NCBI GenBank assembly: GCA_937927965.1
Contig: CALEZA010000099.1
Coordinates: 1-21,436 of the forward strand
Length of the DNA stretch: 21,436 nt
Reading direction: 5' to 3'
From: an uncultured Candidatus Planktophila sp.
Lineage (GTDB): Bacteria; Actinomycetota; Actinomycetes; Nanopelagicales; Nanopelagicaceae
Shown: piece after piece, positions 7,777 to 15,212 of the stretch
Layout of the letters: each line of letters opens with the position of its first letter
How positions within the stretch are numbered: the stretch's first letter is position 1
Program-made: the position numbers and the translations under genes
Notes under the pieces: model-generated
Databases searched by the model: none
Told to the model about the DNA's origin: nothing
The model's input: only the letters and a program-made list of their open reading frames with translations

Positions 7777-8856
7777 GTGAGTACAGAGGTGAAATCGACC
7801 ATCGAGCAGGTCCGTGGAGAAATCAGAGCAGAACTGTCAGCCTTCCTTTCTGGTCAGCGCTCATACCTGACAGATATCGCCTCAGAACTCGTCCCAGTGT
7901 GTGATGCCCTCGATGAATTCCTCCTCGATGGTGGAAAGCGATTGAGACCACTTTTTGCATATGCGGGTCTTCTCGCATCTGGTTTCACTCCAACTCGTGA
8001 AGCAATCAGAGCAATATCCAGTCTTGAGCTCCTACAAGCATGTGCCCTGATCCATGACGATTTGATGGATGGTTCTGATACTAGAAGAGGCAAACCTGCA
8101 ATCCACCGACACTTTGAAAATCTTCATCAATCAAATGCAATGAATGGCCTTGCTGAACAATTTGGCGAAGCTGCAGCTGTGCTATTGGGAGATCTTGCTC
8201 TTGTCTGGTCGGACCAGATGCTCAACACCTCTTCCATTCCAACTCCTTCACTGCTTGCAGCACAACGCATTCATGATGAAATGCGAGTTGAGTTAATGGC
8301 AGGTCAGTATTTGGATGTCAGAGAAGCTGGTGAGCACACATATAGCGTTGAGAGATCATTAAGAATTGCTCGATATAAGTCTGGCAAGTACACAATTGAG
8401 CGACCGCTTCATATCGGTGCAGTTATTGGAAGACCAGATAATCATTCTGAACTCCTTGCAGCTCTCTCTGCATATGGATTGCCACTAGGTGAAGCCTTCC
8501 AATTAAGGGATGACATGCTCGGAATATTTGGTGATCCTGCTGTCACAGGCAAACCTGCTGGAGATGATCTTCGTGAAGGCAAAAGAACCGTTCTGATTGC
8601 GATGACTCTCGATAATCTAGAAAGCTCCAAGCGCGAAGAACTCCTCCTTCATCTTGGCTCCCCTGATATCTCACCAGCGAAGATTGAAGAGCTTCGCGGA
8701 CTTATCATCGATTCTGGCGCGGTTGAGCGCGTTGAAAACCTCATCGAAAAACTTACCAACCAATCGCTTGAAGCAATTAAATCCCCTGCAATATCCCCAG
8801 AGGCACGAGAGTTCCTCACCTACATAGCGCTGAGCGCAGTAAAGAGAAGTGCATAA
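7777..8856 (+). CDS. crtE: Geranylgeranyl diphosphate synthase-type polyprenyl synthetase
   Basis: A 359-residue trans-prenyltransferase that condenses IPP with allylic diphosphates. The first aspartate-rich motif is D94-D95-L-M-D98, followed by G-S-D-T-R-R-G. The second is in F-Q-L-R-D-D-M-L-G-I-F-G-D. The G-G-K-R-L-R-P substrate loop is at 52-58. Residues 89 and 90, just before the first motif, are Cys and Ala. Such small residues allow products longer than C15 and so fit GGPP. The open frame continues upstream through metF, but the GTG at 7777 gives a normal N-terminus and has TACCGT six bases upstream; a GTG at 7789 is another option. The stop overlaps the crtI ATG by one base. It supplies C20 precursor to CrtB, and perhaps also to lipids or quinones. 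Confidence 0.92.
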   Translation: MSTEVKSTIEQVRGEIRAELSAFLSGQRSYLTDIASELVPVCDALDEFLLDGGKRLRPLFAYAGLLASGFTPTREAIRAISSLELLQACALIHDDLMDGSDTRRGKPAIHRHFENLHQSNAMNGLAEQFGEAAAVLLGDLALVWSDQMLNTSSIPTPSLLAAQRIHDEMRVELMAGQYLDVREAGEHTYSVERSLRIARYKSGKYTIERPLHIGAVIGRPDNHSELLAALSAYGLPLGEAFQLRDDMLGIFGDPAVTGKPAGDDLREGKRTVLIAMTLDNLESSKREELLLHLGSPDISPAKIEELRGLIIDSGAVERVENLIEKLTNQSLEAIKSPAISPEAREFLTYIALSAVKRSA

Positions 8857-10340
8857 TGGCAACTCGTATTAAGGGTCCATCTCAGAAGGTAGTCATAGTC
8901 GGAGCAGGTCTTGCAGGATTAAGTGCAGCTCTTCGCCTTGCAGGCGCTGGACGCGATGTCACTGTGATTGAACGCGAAAGCGTTCCAGGTGGTCGCAATG
9001 GCTTGCTGAGTAAGGACGGATACGCGTTCGACACTGGACCAACAGTTTTGACAATGCCATCCCTCATTCAAGATGCATTTAGTGCCGTTGGCGAAGATAT
9101 GAAGGATTGGCTTGAGTTGATGCCTGTCTCGCCTCTCTATCGCGCTTTCTATGCTGATGGATCGCAAATTGATGTTCATGCAGACACAAGTGCGATGGAG
9201 CAAGAGATCCGCGAAAAGGTTTCAGCGAAAGAAGCCGAGGGTTATAGAGATTATGTTGATTTTGTCACCAAGCTCTACAAGTATGAGATGAATGACTTTA
9301 TTGATCGAAATATCGACTCCCCTCTCAACCTTCTTACACCAAACCTTGCTCGCTTGATTGCTCTAGGTGGGTTTAGAAAGCTTTCTCCTAAGGTCAATCA
9401 GTTCCTTAAGGATCCTCGTCTTCAGAAGGTCTACTCCTTCCAAGCTATGTATGCAGGTGTAAGCCCACAGCAAGCTCTCGCCATCTATGCAGTGATTGCT
9501 TATATGGATTCTGTAAATGGCGTCTTCTTCCCCAAGGGTGGAATGCATGCAGTTCCTCGCGCATTAGCAGCAGCTGCAGCAAAGCATGGCGTTAAGTTTG
9601 AATATGGAACATCGGTGACTTCTCTTGAAGTCGAGAATTCACGAGTCAAGGCAGCAATCACAGATAAGGGTCAGCGCTTTGAGTGCGATGCAATCGTAAT
9701 GAACCCAGATCTTCCCGTTGTTTGGAAGAGCCTGCTCAAGCGTGAGCCGCTGGCTATTAAGAGATTGAAATACTCACCATCTTGCGTGACGATGCTTGTT
9801 GGTTCATCACGAAAATATGACCACATCGCCCACCACAATATCCATTTCGGTGAGTCATGGGATGGAGTTTTTGATGAACTCATCTCAAAGAAGACGCTGA
9901 TGTCAGATCCATCGGTGTTGGTCACGGTTCCAACTCATGACGATGCGAGCTTAGCTCCTGCTGGAAAGCACTCTTACTATGTGCTCTTTCCAACACCGAA
10001 CCTTGATGCAGACATTGATTGGACCGTTCAGAAAGGTCCATACCGAGATGAAATGATCCGCACTCTTGAAGCTCGCGGTTATGAAGGTTTCGGCGATGCT
10101 ATTGAAGTGGAGTCCATCACCACACCATTAGATTGGCAGGCGCAGGGAATGGAGCGTGGAGCACCATTTGCAAGCGCACACACCTTCTTCCAAACTGGCC
10201 CATTTAGACCACGCAATATCGCGGCAGGTTTTGAGAATGTTGTATTTGCAGGAAGTGGAACTCAACCAGGTGTTGGAGTTCCGATGGTTCTCATCTCAGG
10301 TCGCCTTGCTGCAGAGCGCATTGTGGGTCCGGTGAAGTAA
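8856..10340 (+). CDS. crtI: Phytoene desaturase
   Basis: A 494-residue FAD enzyme that desaturates 15-cis-phytoene towards lycopene. The N-terminal dinucleotide-binding motif is G16-A-G-L-A-G21, with the ribose-binding E39 in V-T-V-I-E-R, followed by P-G-G-R-N and F-D-T-G-P-T-V. The C-terminus has F-A-G-S-G-T-Q-P-G-V-G-V-P-M-V, the classical bacterial CrtI signature. The length matches the family. The ATG overlaps the crtE stop by one base (TAATG), with GAGAAG upstream acting as ribosome binding site. The TAA in turn overlaps the crtB ATG in the same way. The gene is complete, and the order crtE-crtI-crtB supports the assignment. How many desaturation steps it performs cannot be told from sequence. 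Confidence 0.95.
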   Translation: MATRIKGPSQKVVIVGAGLAGLSAALRLAGAGRDVTVIERESVPGGRNGLLSKDGYAFDTGPTVLTMPSLIQDAFSAVGEDMKDWLELMPVSPLYRAFYADGSQIDVHADTSAMEQEIREKVSAKEAEGYRDYVDFVTKLYKYEMNDFIDRNIDSPLNLLTPNLARLIALGGFRKLSPKVNQFLKDPRLQKVYSFQAMYAGVSPQQALAIYAVIAYMDSVNGVFFPKGGMHAVPRALAAAAAKHGVKFEYGTSVTSLEVENSRVKAAITDKGQRFECDAIVMNPDLPVVWKSLLKREPLAIKRLKYSPSCVTMLVGSSRKYDHIAHHNIHFGESWDGVFDELISKKTLMSDPSVLVTVPTHDDASLAPAGKHSYYVLFPTPNLDADIDWTVQKGPYRDEMIRTLEARGYEGFGDAIEVESITTPLDWQAQGMERGAPFASAHTFFQTGPFRPRNIAAGFENVVFAGSGTQPGVGVPMVLISGRLAAERIVGPVK

Positions 10341-11218
10341 TGCAGGATTTGCTCCAAGCATCCTATGAGGAGTGCAGAAGGTTAAATGCGCTCCACGGCA
10401 AGACTTACTACCTCGCCACATTAATTCTGCCTAAGAAGAAGCGACCTCATGTGCATGCACTCTATGGCTTTGCACGCTATGCCGATGAGATTGTTGATGA
10501 TCTCGCTTCAACATTAACTCCTCAAGAAAAAGCAGATCATCTTCGCACTTGGGGAGCAACAGTTCTGCGTGATCTCAAAGTTGGAAAAAGTGAAGACCTC
10601 ATTGGGCGAGCTCTCACTCACACAGTCACAGAATTCTCCATTCCAATCTCCTATTTTGAAGCTTTTATGGAATCTATGGAGATGGATCTCACTGTCACCC
10701 GCTATAACACCTATGAAGACTTGATGAAGTATGTTTATGGTTCAGCCGTTGTAATCGGTTTAGAGATGCTGCCAATCCTTGGATATAGCGATGAGCGAGC
10801 TATTGAGGCCGCCTCTGACCTCGGCAGAGCCTTTCAATTAGCGAACTTCATCCGAGATATTGGTGAGGATATTGATCGTGGACGCATCTATATGCCACTA
10901 GATGAAATGGCGCGTTTTGGTGTGACGGAAGAACAGCTTCTTAATAAGAAGATGACCCCTCAACTGACTGAATTTATCAAGTTCCAAATTGCAAGGGTTC
11001 GCCAATTGCAGGCAAATGCGGATGCTGGCATTAAATATCTCGACCCTATTTCGCGCCCATGCATTCGAGCAGCCAGCGAGCTCTACTGTGGAATAGTTGA
11101 TGAAGTAGAAGCCAATGGCTACGACATATTCACCAAGCGAGCTACTACCTCTCAATGGAGAAGGGCTCGCGTAGCATCCTTGGCTGTAATCCAAACTTTT
11201 CTTACACGCTTGCGCTAG
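10340..11218 (+). CDS. crtB: Phytoene synthase
   Basis: A 292-residue enzyme that joins two GGPP molecules into phytoene, the first committed carotenoid step. The two aspartate-rich motifs of the squalene/phytoene synthase family are D49-E-I-V-D53 and D173-I-G-E-D177, the latter continuing into I-D-R-G-R-I-Y-M-P. Length and motifs are normal. The ATG overlaps the crtI stop (TAATG) and GGTGAAG lies just upstream. The TAG stop at 11216-11218 also forms the first half of a TAGAGT hexamer that may be the promoter of the following riboswitch transcript. It is the last gene of the early carotenoid unit. Confidence 0.95.
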   Translation: MQDLLQASYEECRRLNALHGKTYYLATLILPKKKRPHVHALYGFARYADEIVDDLASTLTPQEKADHLRTWGATVLRDLKVGKSEDLIGRALTHTVTEFSIPISYFEAFMESMEMDLTVTRYNTYEDLMKYVYGSAVVIGLEMLPILGYSDERAIEAASDLGRAFQLANFIRDIGEDIDRGRIYMPLDEMARFGVTEEQLLNKKMTPQLTEFIKFQIARVRQLQANADAGIKYLDPISRPCIRAASELYCGIVDEVEANGYDIFTKRATTSQWRRARVASLAVIQTFLTRLR

Positions 11219-11221
11219 AGT
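11216..11221 (+). promoter_or_regulatory. Possible -10 for the TPP-riboswitch transcript
   Basis: TAGAGT, whose first three bases are the crtB stop codon. By the spacing seen at other genes here, transcription would start near 11228, at the very edge of the aptamer. That would leave out the 5' half of the P1 pairing suggested for the riboswitch, so the true start may lie further upstream. Low confidence. Confidence 0.25.
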
Positions 11222-11223
11222 TT

Positions 11224-11313
11224 TGACTACGGGAGCCACAGTGGCTGAGAGGATCTCCATCGAGATCGACCGTTAGACCAGTCCGGTAATGCGGATTGAG
11301 AATTGAGGGTCAT
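11224..11313 (+). promoter_or_regulatory. TPP (THI-box) riboswitch
   Basis: The conserved THI-box parts are present in order. GGGAGCC is followed by a small P3 hairpin (GCCA-CAG-TGGC) running into the hallmark CTGAGA at 11244-11249. An extra perfect hairpin (GATCTC, loop CATC, GAGATC) sits in the P3a position. Then come ACCG, GACCAG and the P5 stem TCCG-GTAATG-CGGA, corresponding to the usual GGATAATGCC segment. ACGG near 11229 can pair with CCGT for P2. TGAC at 11224-11227 can pair with GTCA at 11309-11312 as a weak P1. The ribosome binding site GAGGG (11305-11309) lies at the 3' edge, next to the ATG at 11314, so ligand-dependent hiding of this site is likely. No terminator with a T-run is seen. 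The usual GGGA after P5 is GAGA here. Confidence 0.85.
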
Positions 11314-11904
11314 ATGTCATCAATCTTTTTCACAGCGTGGAGCTATGAGGTTTCTTATCTCGAATTTATAGCTGCCCTCACATCCTTTATTGGTGTGGGA
11401 CTTGGCATCACAGGAAAGCGAATCACTTGGCCATGGTGGGCACTGAGTAGTGGGCTTTATGGAGTTTTCTTCATCCAGTTCGATCTATTCGCAAGTGCTG
11501 CGCTCCAACTTGTATTTATCGCCGCTGCTATTGCGGGCTGGTTTGGCTGGGAAGTTTCAGGCGCAAAGCCAGGACCATTTGCAAATAAATACCGCGCTGC
11601 CACCATATTTCTCATTCTTCTTGCAACTGTGACTCTTGCACCAGTCTTGAAAAACATTGGAGCAGCAGCTGCCCTACCTGATGCGCTACTCCTCTTTGGA
11701 AGCATTGCAGCTCAACTTCTTATGGTCTATCAGAAATATGACAGTTGGCCACTATGGCTCGTTGTTGATGCTGGATATGTTGCACTCTATGCCTCACAAG
11801 GTCTTCTCTTCACTACACTGCTCTATATAGCTTTTACGATAATGGCAGCATTGGGATGGAGCGCTTGGTATGGAACTCATCGACGCGCTATTCGATCTCT
11901 GTAA
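11314..11904 (+). CDS. pnuT: PnuC-family transporter, predicted thiamine transporter PnuT
   Basis: A 196-residue membrane protein with about seven hydrophobic segments and the PnuC pattern: an early Y-L-E-F-I-A-A-L-T-S-F-I-G-V-G-L, then T-W-P-W-W-A-L-S-S-G-L-Y-G near 37-50, and A-G-W-F-G-W-E-V later. PnuC itself carries nicotinamide riboside, but homologues under TPP riboswitches have been predicted as thiamine transporters (PnuT). The riboswitch directly upstream decides for thiamine here. The frame is open to a TTG at 11296, inside the aptamer; the ATG at 11314 has GAGGG four bases upstream. The next gene begins 35 bases before the stop. Uptake of thiamine by facilitated diffusion would be trapped by phosphorylation, so the adjacent kinase is of interest. 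Confidence 0.85.
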   Translation: MSSIFFTAWSYEVSYLEFIAALTSFIGVGLGITGKRITWPWWALSSGLYGVFFIQFDLFASAALQLVFIAAAIAGWFGWEVSGAKPGPFANKYRAATIFLILLATVTLAPVLKNIGAAAALPDALLLFGSIAAQLLMVYQKYDSWPLWLVVDAGYVALYASQGLLFTTLLYIAFTIMAALGWSAWYGTHRRAIRSL

Positions 11905-12406
11905 AGACACGCAGCGGCCCATCATTGCAATCGATGGCCCCGCGGGGGCTGGTAAGACAACTCTTGCGGAGCACTTAAGTGCTGCCCTTTCACTTCGCTA
12001 TAAGTGCACAACCCTTCATATGGATGAGCTCTATAACGGATGGGAAAATCCATTTGATCACCACTTTGTTGATGCGCTCACTGGTGCGGTAAACGCTCAT
12101 CGCCTTAAGAAATCGATCTCCATTTCTCGATATAACTGGCACACAAGCTCCTACGGCCCTGTTGAAGTGGTCCCATCTGCTGAACTCCTTATTGTGGAAG
12201 GAGTTGCCTCCTTTCACCCTGCGATACGAACTCACTTAACGGCATCTATTTGGATTGATATCGAACCCACTCAGGGTCTCAAGCGCGTACTTATCCGAGA
12301 TGGTGAATCAATCTCCCCACAAATGCAAAAGTGGCTTGCAACACAAGAGGAATTTTTCTCTGCAAACCAGAGCAAGGAAGGGGCCGATTTCCTGCTCACT
12401 AACTAG
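11870..12406 (+). CDS. Small P-loop nucleoside/uridine kinase-like ATPase
   Basis: A 178-residue soluble P-loop kinase. The Walker A motif is G23-P-A-G-A-G-K-T30, followed by L-H-M-D-E-L-Y-N-G-W at 49-58, whose aspartate is in the place of the catalytic acid of uridine and nicotinamide riboside kinases. L-I-V-E-G-V-A-S is a Walker B-like strand. Homologues are common in actinobacteria and are called uridine kinase-like, but without proof of substrate. It overlaps pnuT by 35 bases and so should be under the same TPP riboswitch. This makes a thiamine or thiamine-precursor kinase a reasonable guess, not a conclusion. No other in-frame start precedes the Walker A motif. Its stop TAG is part of the predicted -10 of the next gene. 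Confidence 0.75.
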   Translation: MELIDALFDLCKDTQRPIIAIDGPAGAGKTTLAEHLSAALSLRYKCTTLHMDELYNGWENPFDHHFVDALTGAVNAHRLKKSISISRYNWHTSSYGPVEVVPSAELLIVEGVASFHPAIRTHLTASIWIDIEPTQGLKRVLIRDGESISPQMQKWLATQEEFFSANQSKEGADFLLTN

Positions 12407-12409
12407 AAT
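12404..12409 (+). promoter_or_regulatory. Predicted -10 of the Ser/Thr kinase, leaderless type
   Basis: TAGAAT, five of six matches to TATAAT, followed by six bases and the GTG at 12416. The bases before the GTG are pyrimidines, so there is no Shine-Dalgarno sequence. The first three bases are the stop codon of the P-loop kinase gene. No obvious -35. Confidence 0.55.
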
Positions 12410-12415
12410 TCCCCC

Positions 12416-14347
12416 GTGTCAGATCTCACGGGCGAACTCATTGATGGGCGTTACCAGCTCATCCGCCAAGTAGCCACGGGTGGCATGGCCAGTATCTATG
12501 AAGGTTTTGATACTCGCCTCGATCGCAAGGTTGCCGTCAAGATCATGCACCCACATCTTGCTCAAGATGAACAATTCGTTGAACGCTTTATCCGTGAAGC
12601 AAAAGCTGCCGCATCTCTTTCTCACCCCAACATCGTTGCAGTGCAAGATCAAGGCTGGAATCAAAGCGGAACACCAGCAGTCTTTATTGTCATGGAGATG
12701 GTTGAAGGTCACACACTGCGTGAATACCTTAATGAGCAAGGTCGATTGCAAGTTCGCGATGGGGTCAAGTTTCTTCTACCAGTATTGAGTGCTCTTGCTG
12801 CAGCTCACAAACTTGGCATTGTTCATCGTGATATGAAGCCTGAGAACATTCTTGTCTCAAAAGAAGGTCGAATAAAGATTGCAGATTTCGGCCTTGCTAA
12901 GGGTCCTCTTTTAGGTGCAACCATGACAGCCGAATCAAGTGTGATTCTCGGCAGCGTCTCGTACCTCTCCCCCGAGCAAGTGCAGCGAGGAATCGCTGAT
13001 TCACGCAGCGATGTATATGCAATCGGAATTACCGCATTCGAAATATTTACTGGAAATAAGCCATTCGAAGCCGAGACTCCAATTCAAATCGCTTACATGC
13101 ATGTTAATGAGCGAGTTCCACGCATGAGCTCTCTCGTCAGTGAAATTCCATCCGAACTTGATGACCTGATTTATCGAGCTACAGCGGCAGATCCTGATGA
13201 GCGCCCACGCGATGCATCTGAATTTCACGCCGCTCTCACTCTCATCAATCAAAGATTAAATCCAAAGGAGAATCAGCTCAGCTTGGAGTTAGATATTCCT
13301 ATTCAACCAATGCGTCCAAAGAGTAAGCCGAAGTCTCTTCGAAAGAAGATCAAGGAGATGACCACTCAAGTTCCGAAGGTGGTTGAAGAGGAGACTAAAG
13401 CTGTTGTAGCTGTTAGAGAGCGCGAATCTACCGCTCAAGTGGCAAGGCGCAGAAAGGTGAGTAAGCGTGTTCGTCGCAATCGCTACATCGCACTTATGCT
13501 CGCCATCACTCTCGGAGTCACCAGTTGGTACCTATTAATCGGCCCTGGCTCTCGTGTGGTCGTTCCTTCAACCGTTGGAGCCACTCAAAGTGAAGTAAAT
13601 GCCGCTCTCAATCCCCTTGGATTGTCTTCATTGATTGTGGAGCGCCGATACAGTGAAGAAATTCCCGTTGATCATGTTATTGAATCAATTCCAGCTGGCG
13701 GTGGTCGAGTCGAACAAGGTGCAACTGTAAAGCTCATTGTCTCAAAGGGACCAGAGAGATATTCCATTCCATCTCTTACTGGTCTAACCCCTGAGGCAGC
13801 TCTTGCGCTTCTTAAGAAGATTCCAATATCTGTTCAACCTGTAATCGAAGTATTTAACTCAACCATTCCTAAAGGCTTCGTTATTTCTTCAGATCCAGAA
13901 GCGGGCACAAAGGTTAAGAGAGATTCTCAAGTCACAATTACTGTCAGCAAAGGAATCGAGCAAGTCGCTTTAGCTTCATACATTGGAAAGAGTGGTGAGC
14001 AGGCACTCAATGAACTCACAGATGCTGGTTTTGTTGTCACTTCCACATACGCATTTAGTGAAACTCGACTAGCAGGTGAAGTCATCTCTCAGAAGCCTGC
14101 AGGTGGTGGAACAGCAAATAAGGGTGGAGCTGTTTCCCTAGTAATCTCTAAAGGCACTCAATATGCCTACATTCCAAATCTCTACTCCATCGAAGAGGCC
14201 AAAGCGGTCAAGGCCCTTCAGGACCTAGGTTTAAAGGTTGTTGTTAAGAAGATTGGAAAGAAGACTGTAAAGAAGGTCACCAACATGACGCCGAAGGTTG
14301 GTTCTAAGGTCAAACGTGGCAGTACGGTGACCATCACAGTAGGGTAA
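12416..14347 (+). CDS. PASTA-domain Ser/Thr protein kinase (PknB/Stk1 type)
   Basis: A 643-residue receptor-like kinase. Domains in order: a kinase domain at about 12-275, with the glycine loop T-G-G-M-A-S, K42, H137-R-D-M-K-P-E-N, D157-F-G and the S-P-E-Q segment; a basic and charged juxtamembrane linker at about 285-355; one transmembrane helix at about 357-376; and four extracellular PASTA repeats from about 381 to the end, each ending in a V-S-K-G-like or T-V-G strand. PASTA domains bind peptidoglycan or muropeptides in relatives, so the protein probably senses the cell wall. The leaderless GTG at 12416 is the only start that leaves the kinase domain whole. The usual division genes of a pknB locus are not next to it. 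The setting between a prenyl synthase and aroG recalls the pknL region of other actinobacteria. Confidence 0.93.
   Translation: MSDLTGELIDGRYQLIRQVATGGMASIYEGFDTRLDRKVAVKIMHPHLAQDEQFVERFIREAKAAASLSHPNIVAVQDQGWNQSGTPAVFIVMEMVEGHTLREYLNEQGRLQVRDGVKFLLPVLSALAAAHKLGIVHRDMKPENILVSKEGRIKIADFGLAKGPLLGATMTAESSVILGSVSYLSPEQVQRGIADSRSDVYAIGITAFEIFTGNKPFEAETPIQIAYMHVNERVPRMSSLVSEIPSELDDLIYRATAADPDERPRDASEFHAALTLINQRLNPKENQLSLELDIPIQPMRPKSKPKSLRKKIKEMTTQVPKVVEEETKAVVAVRERESTAQVARRRKVSKRVRRNRYIALMLAITLGVTSWYLLIGPGSRVVVPSTVGATQSEVNAALNPLGLSSLIVERRYSEEIPVDHVIESIPAGGGRVEQGATVKLIVSKGPERYSIPSLTGLTPEAALALLKKIPISVQPVIEVFNSTIPKGFVISSDPEAGTKVKRDSQVTITVSKGIEQVALASYIGKSGEQALNELTDAGFVVTSTYAFSETRLAGEVISQKPAGGGTANKGGAVSLVISKGTQYAYIPNLYSIEEAKAVKALQDLGLKVVVKKIGKKTVKKVTNMTPKVGSKVKRGSTVTITVG
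14340..14345 (+). promoter_or_regulatory. Predicted -10 of nfo, leaderless type
   Basis: TAGGGT lies within the last codons of the kinase gene; its final T is the first base of that gene's TAA stop. Six bases separate it from the nfo ATG. This could give nfo its own leaderless message besides read-through from the kinase gene. Confidence 0.4.
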
Positions 14348-14351
14348 GCCA

Positions 14352-15212
14352 ATGCCCGCAACGAAGAAGCCTCGTATTGGAGCCCACACACCAACTTCAG
14401 GTGGAATGGCAAAGCGTTCTATTGCATACGCCGAAACAACTGGTGCCGAAGCGATTCAAGTCTTTACATCTAATCCCCGTGGTTGGGCGATGCCTGAGAC
14501 AAATCATGAGGCAGATGCCCTCTTCCGCGAAAAAGCTGCAGGACTTGATCTTGAGGTTTATGTTCATGCTCCATTTCTCATCAACCTAGGTTCACCCACT
14601 GAGGACACATACAAGAACTCTCTGGCTTCTACTGCTTTTTCACTTAAGCGCGGTGAAGAGATTGGAGCCCTCGGCGTCGTTGTTCACACAGGCTCTGCCG
14701 TAAAAGAAGAATTCGTTGATAAGGCATGGAAGCAGATCAATAAGGGCATGATGCCTATTCTTGAAAAGCTTGGAGATGCAGCTCCCATGCTCCTTCTTGA
14801 GCCAACTGCAGGGCAAGGACAATCGCTGGTCAAGAGATTAGAAGATCTTGAAAAGTATCTCAAGGCTCTTGAATACCATCCCAAAGTTGGAATTTGTTTA
14901 GATACTTGCCATGTCTTTGCTGCTGGCCATGACATTGCAGCAAAAGGTGGAATGAAAGAAACCCTGGATCTCTTAGTCGAAGTTGCGGGTATCGAGAGAA
15001 TTCAACTTATCCATGCAAATGACTCCATGGATGTCTGCGGGGCTCTCAAAGATCGTCATGAAAATATCGGTAAGGGCCATATCGGTGAGGCTCCATTTAA
15101 GGAGCTTCTCAAGCACCCTGCAGTCGTGAATGCTCCTCTTATTCTTGAAACTCCAGGAATGGAGCCTGAGCACGGAGAAGAGATCGCACTTCTCAAGAAG
15201 TTGCGTGGATGA
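14352..15212 (+). CDS. nfo: Endonuclease IV (deoxyribonuclease IV)
   Basis: A 286-residue AP endonuclease that cuts 5' of abasic sites in base excision repair. All nine ligands of the trinuclear zinc site can be matched to E. coli endonuclease IV: H72, H112, E150, D184, H187, H221, D234, H236 and E266. The N-terminus R-I-G-A-H-T-P-T-S-G-G and the segments V-H-T-G-S, L-D-T-C-H-V-F-A-A-G and L-E-T-P-G are typical. Length is normal. The ATG lies four bases after the kinase stop and has TAGGGT six bases upstream. Its stop overlaps the next ATG (ATGA). The gene is complete and probably fully functional. Confidence 0.95.
   Translation: MPATKKPRIGAHTPTSGGMAKRSIAYAETTGAEAIQVFTSNPRGWAMPETNHEADALFREKAAGLDLEVYVHAPFLINLGSPTEDTYKNSLASTAFSLKRGEEIGALGVVVHTGSAVKEEFVDKAWKQINKGMMPILEKLGDAAPMLLLEPTAGQGQSLVKRLEDLEKYLKALEYHPKVGICLDTCHVFAAGHDIAAKGGMKETLDLLVEVAGIERIQLIHANDSMDVCGALKDRHENIGKGHIGEAPFKELLKHPAVVNAPLILETPGMEPEHGEEIALLKKLRG

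Noticed and set aside
7755..7802. Longer metF start at ATG 7800-7802
   Set aside because: It would overlap the crtE GTG at 7777 and adds 16 residues outside the normal MetF N-terminus. The GTG at 7752-7754 has a TACCCT hexamer at the spacing seen elsewhere.
11870..12406. Firm naming of the small kinase as uridine kinase (udk)
   Set aside because: It shares the fold and Walker A motif, but is shorter than Udk and lacks the clear Udk substrate motifs; context points to thiamine.
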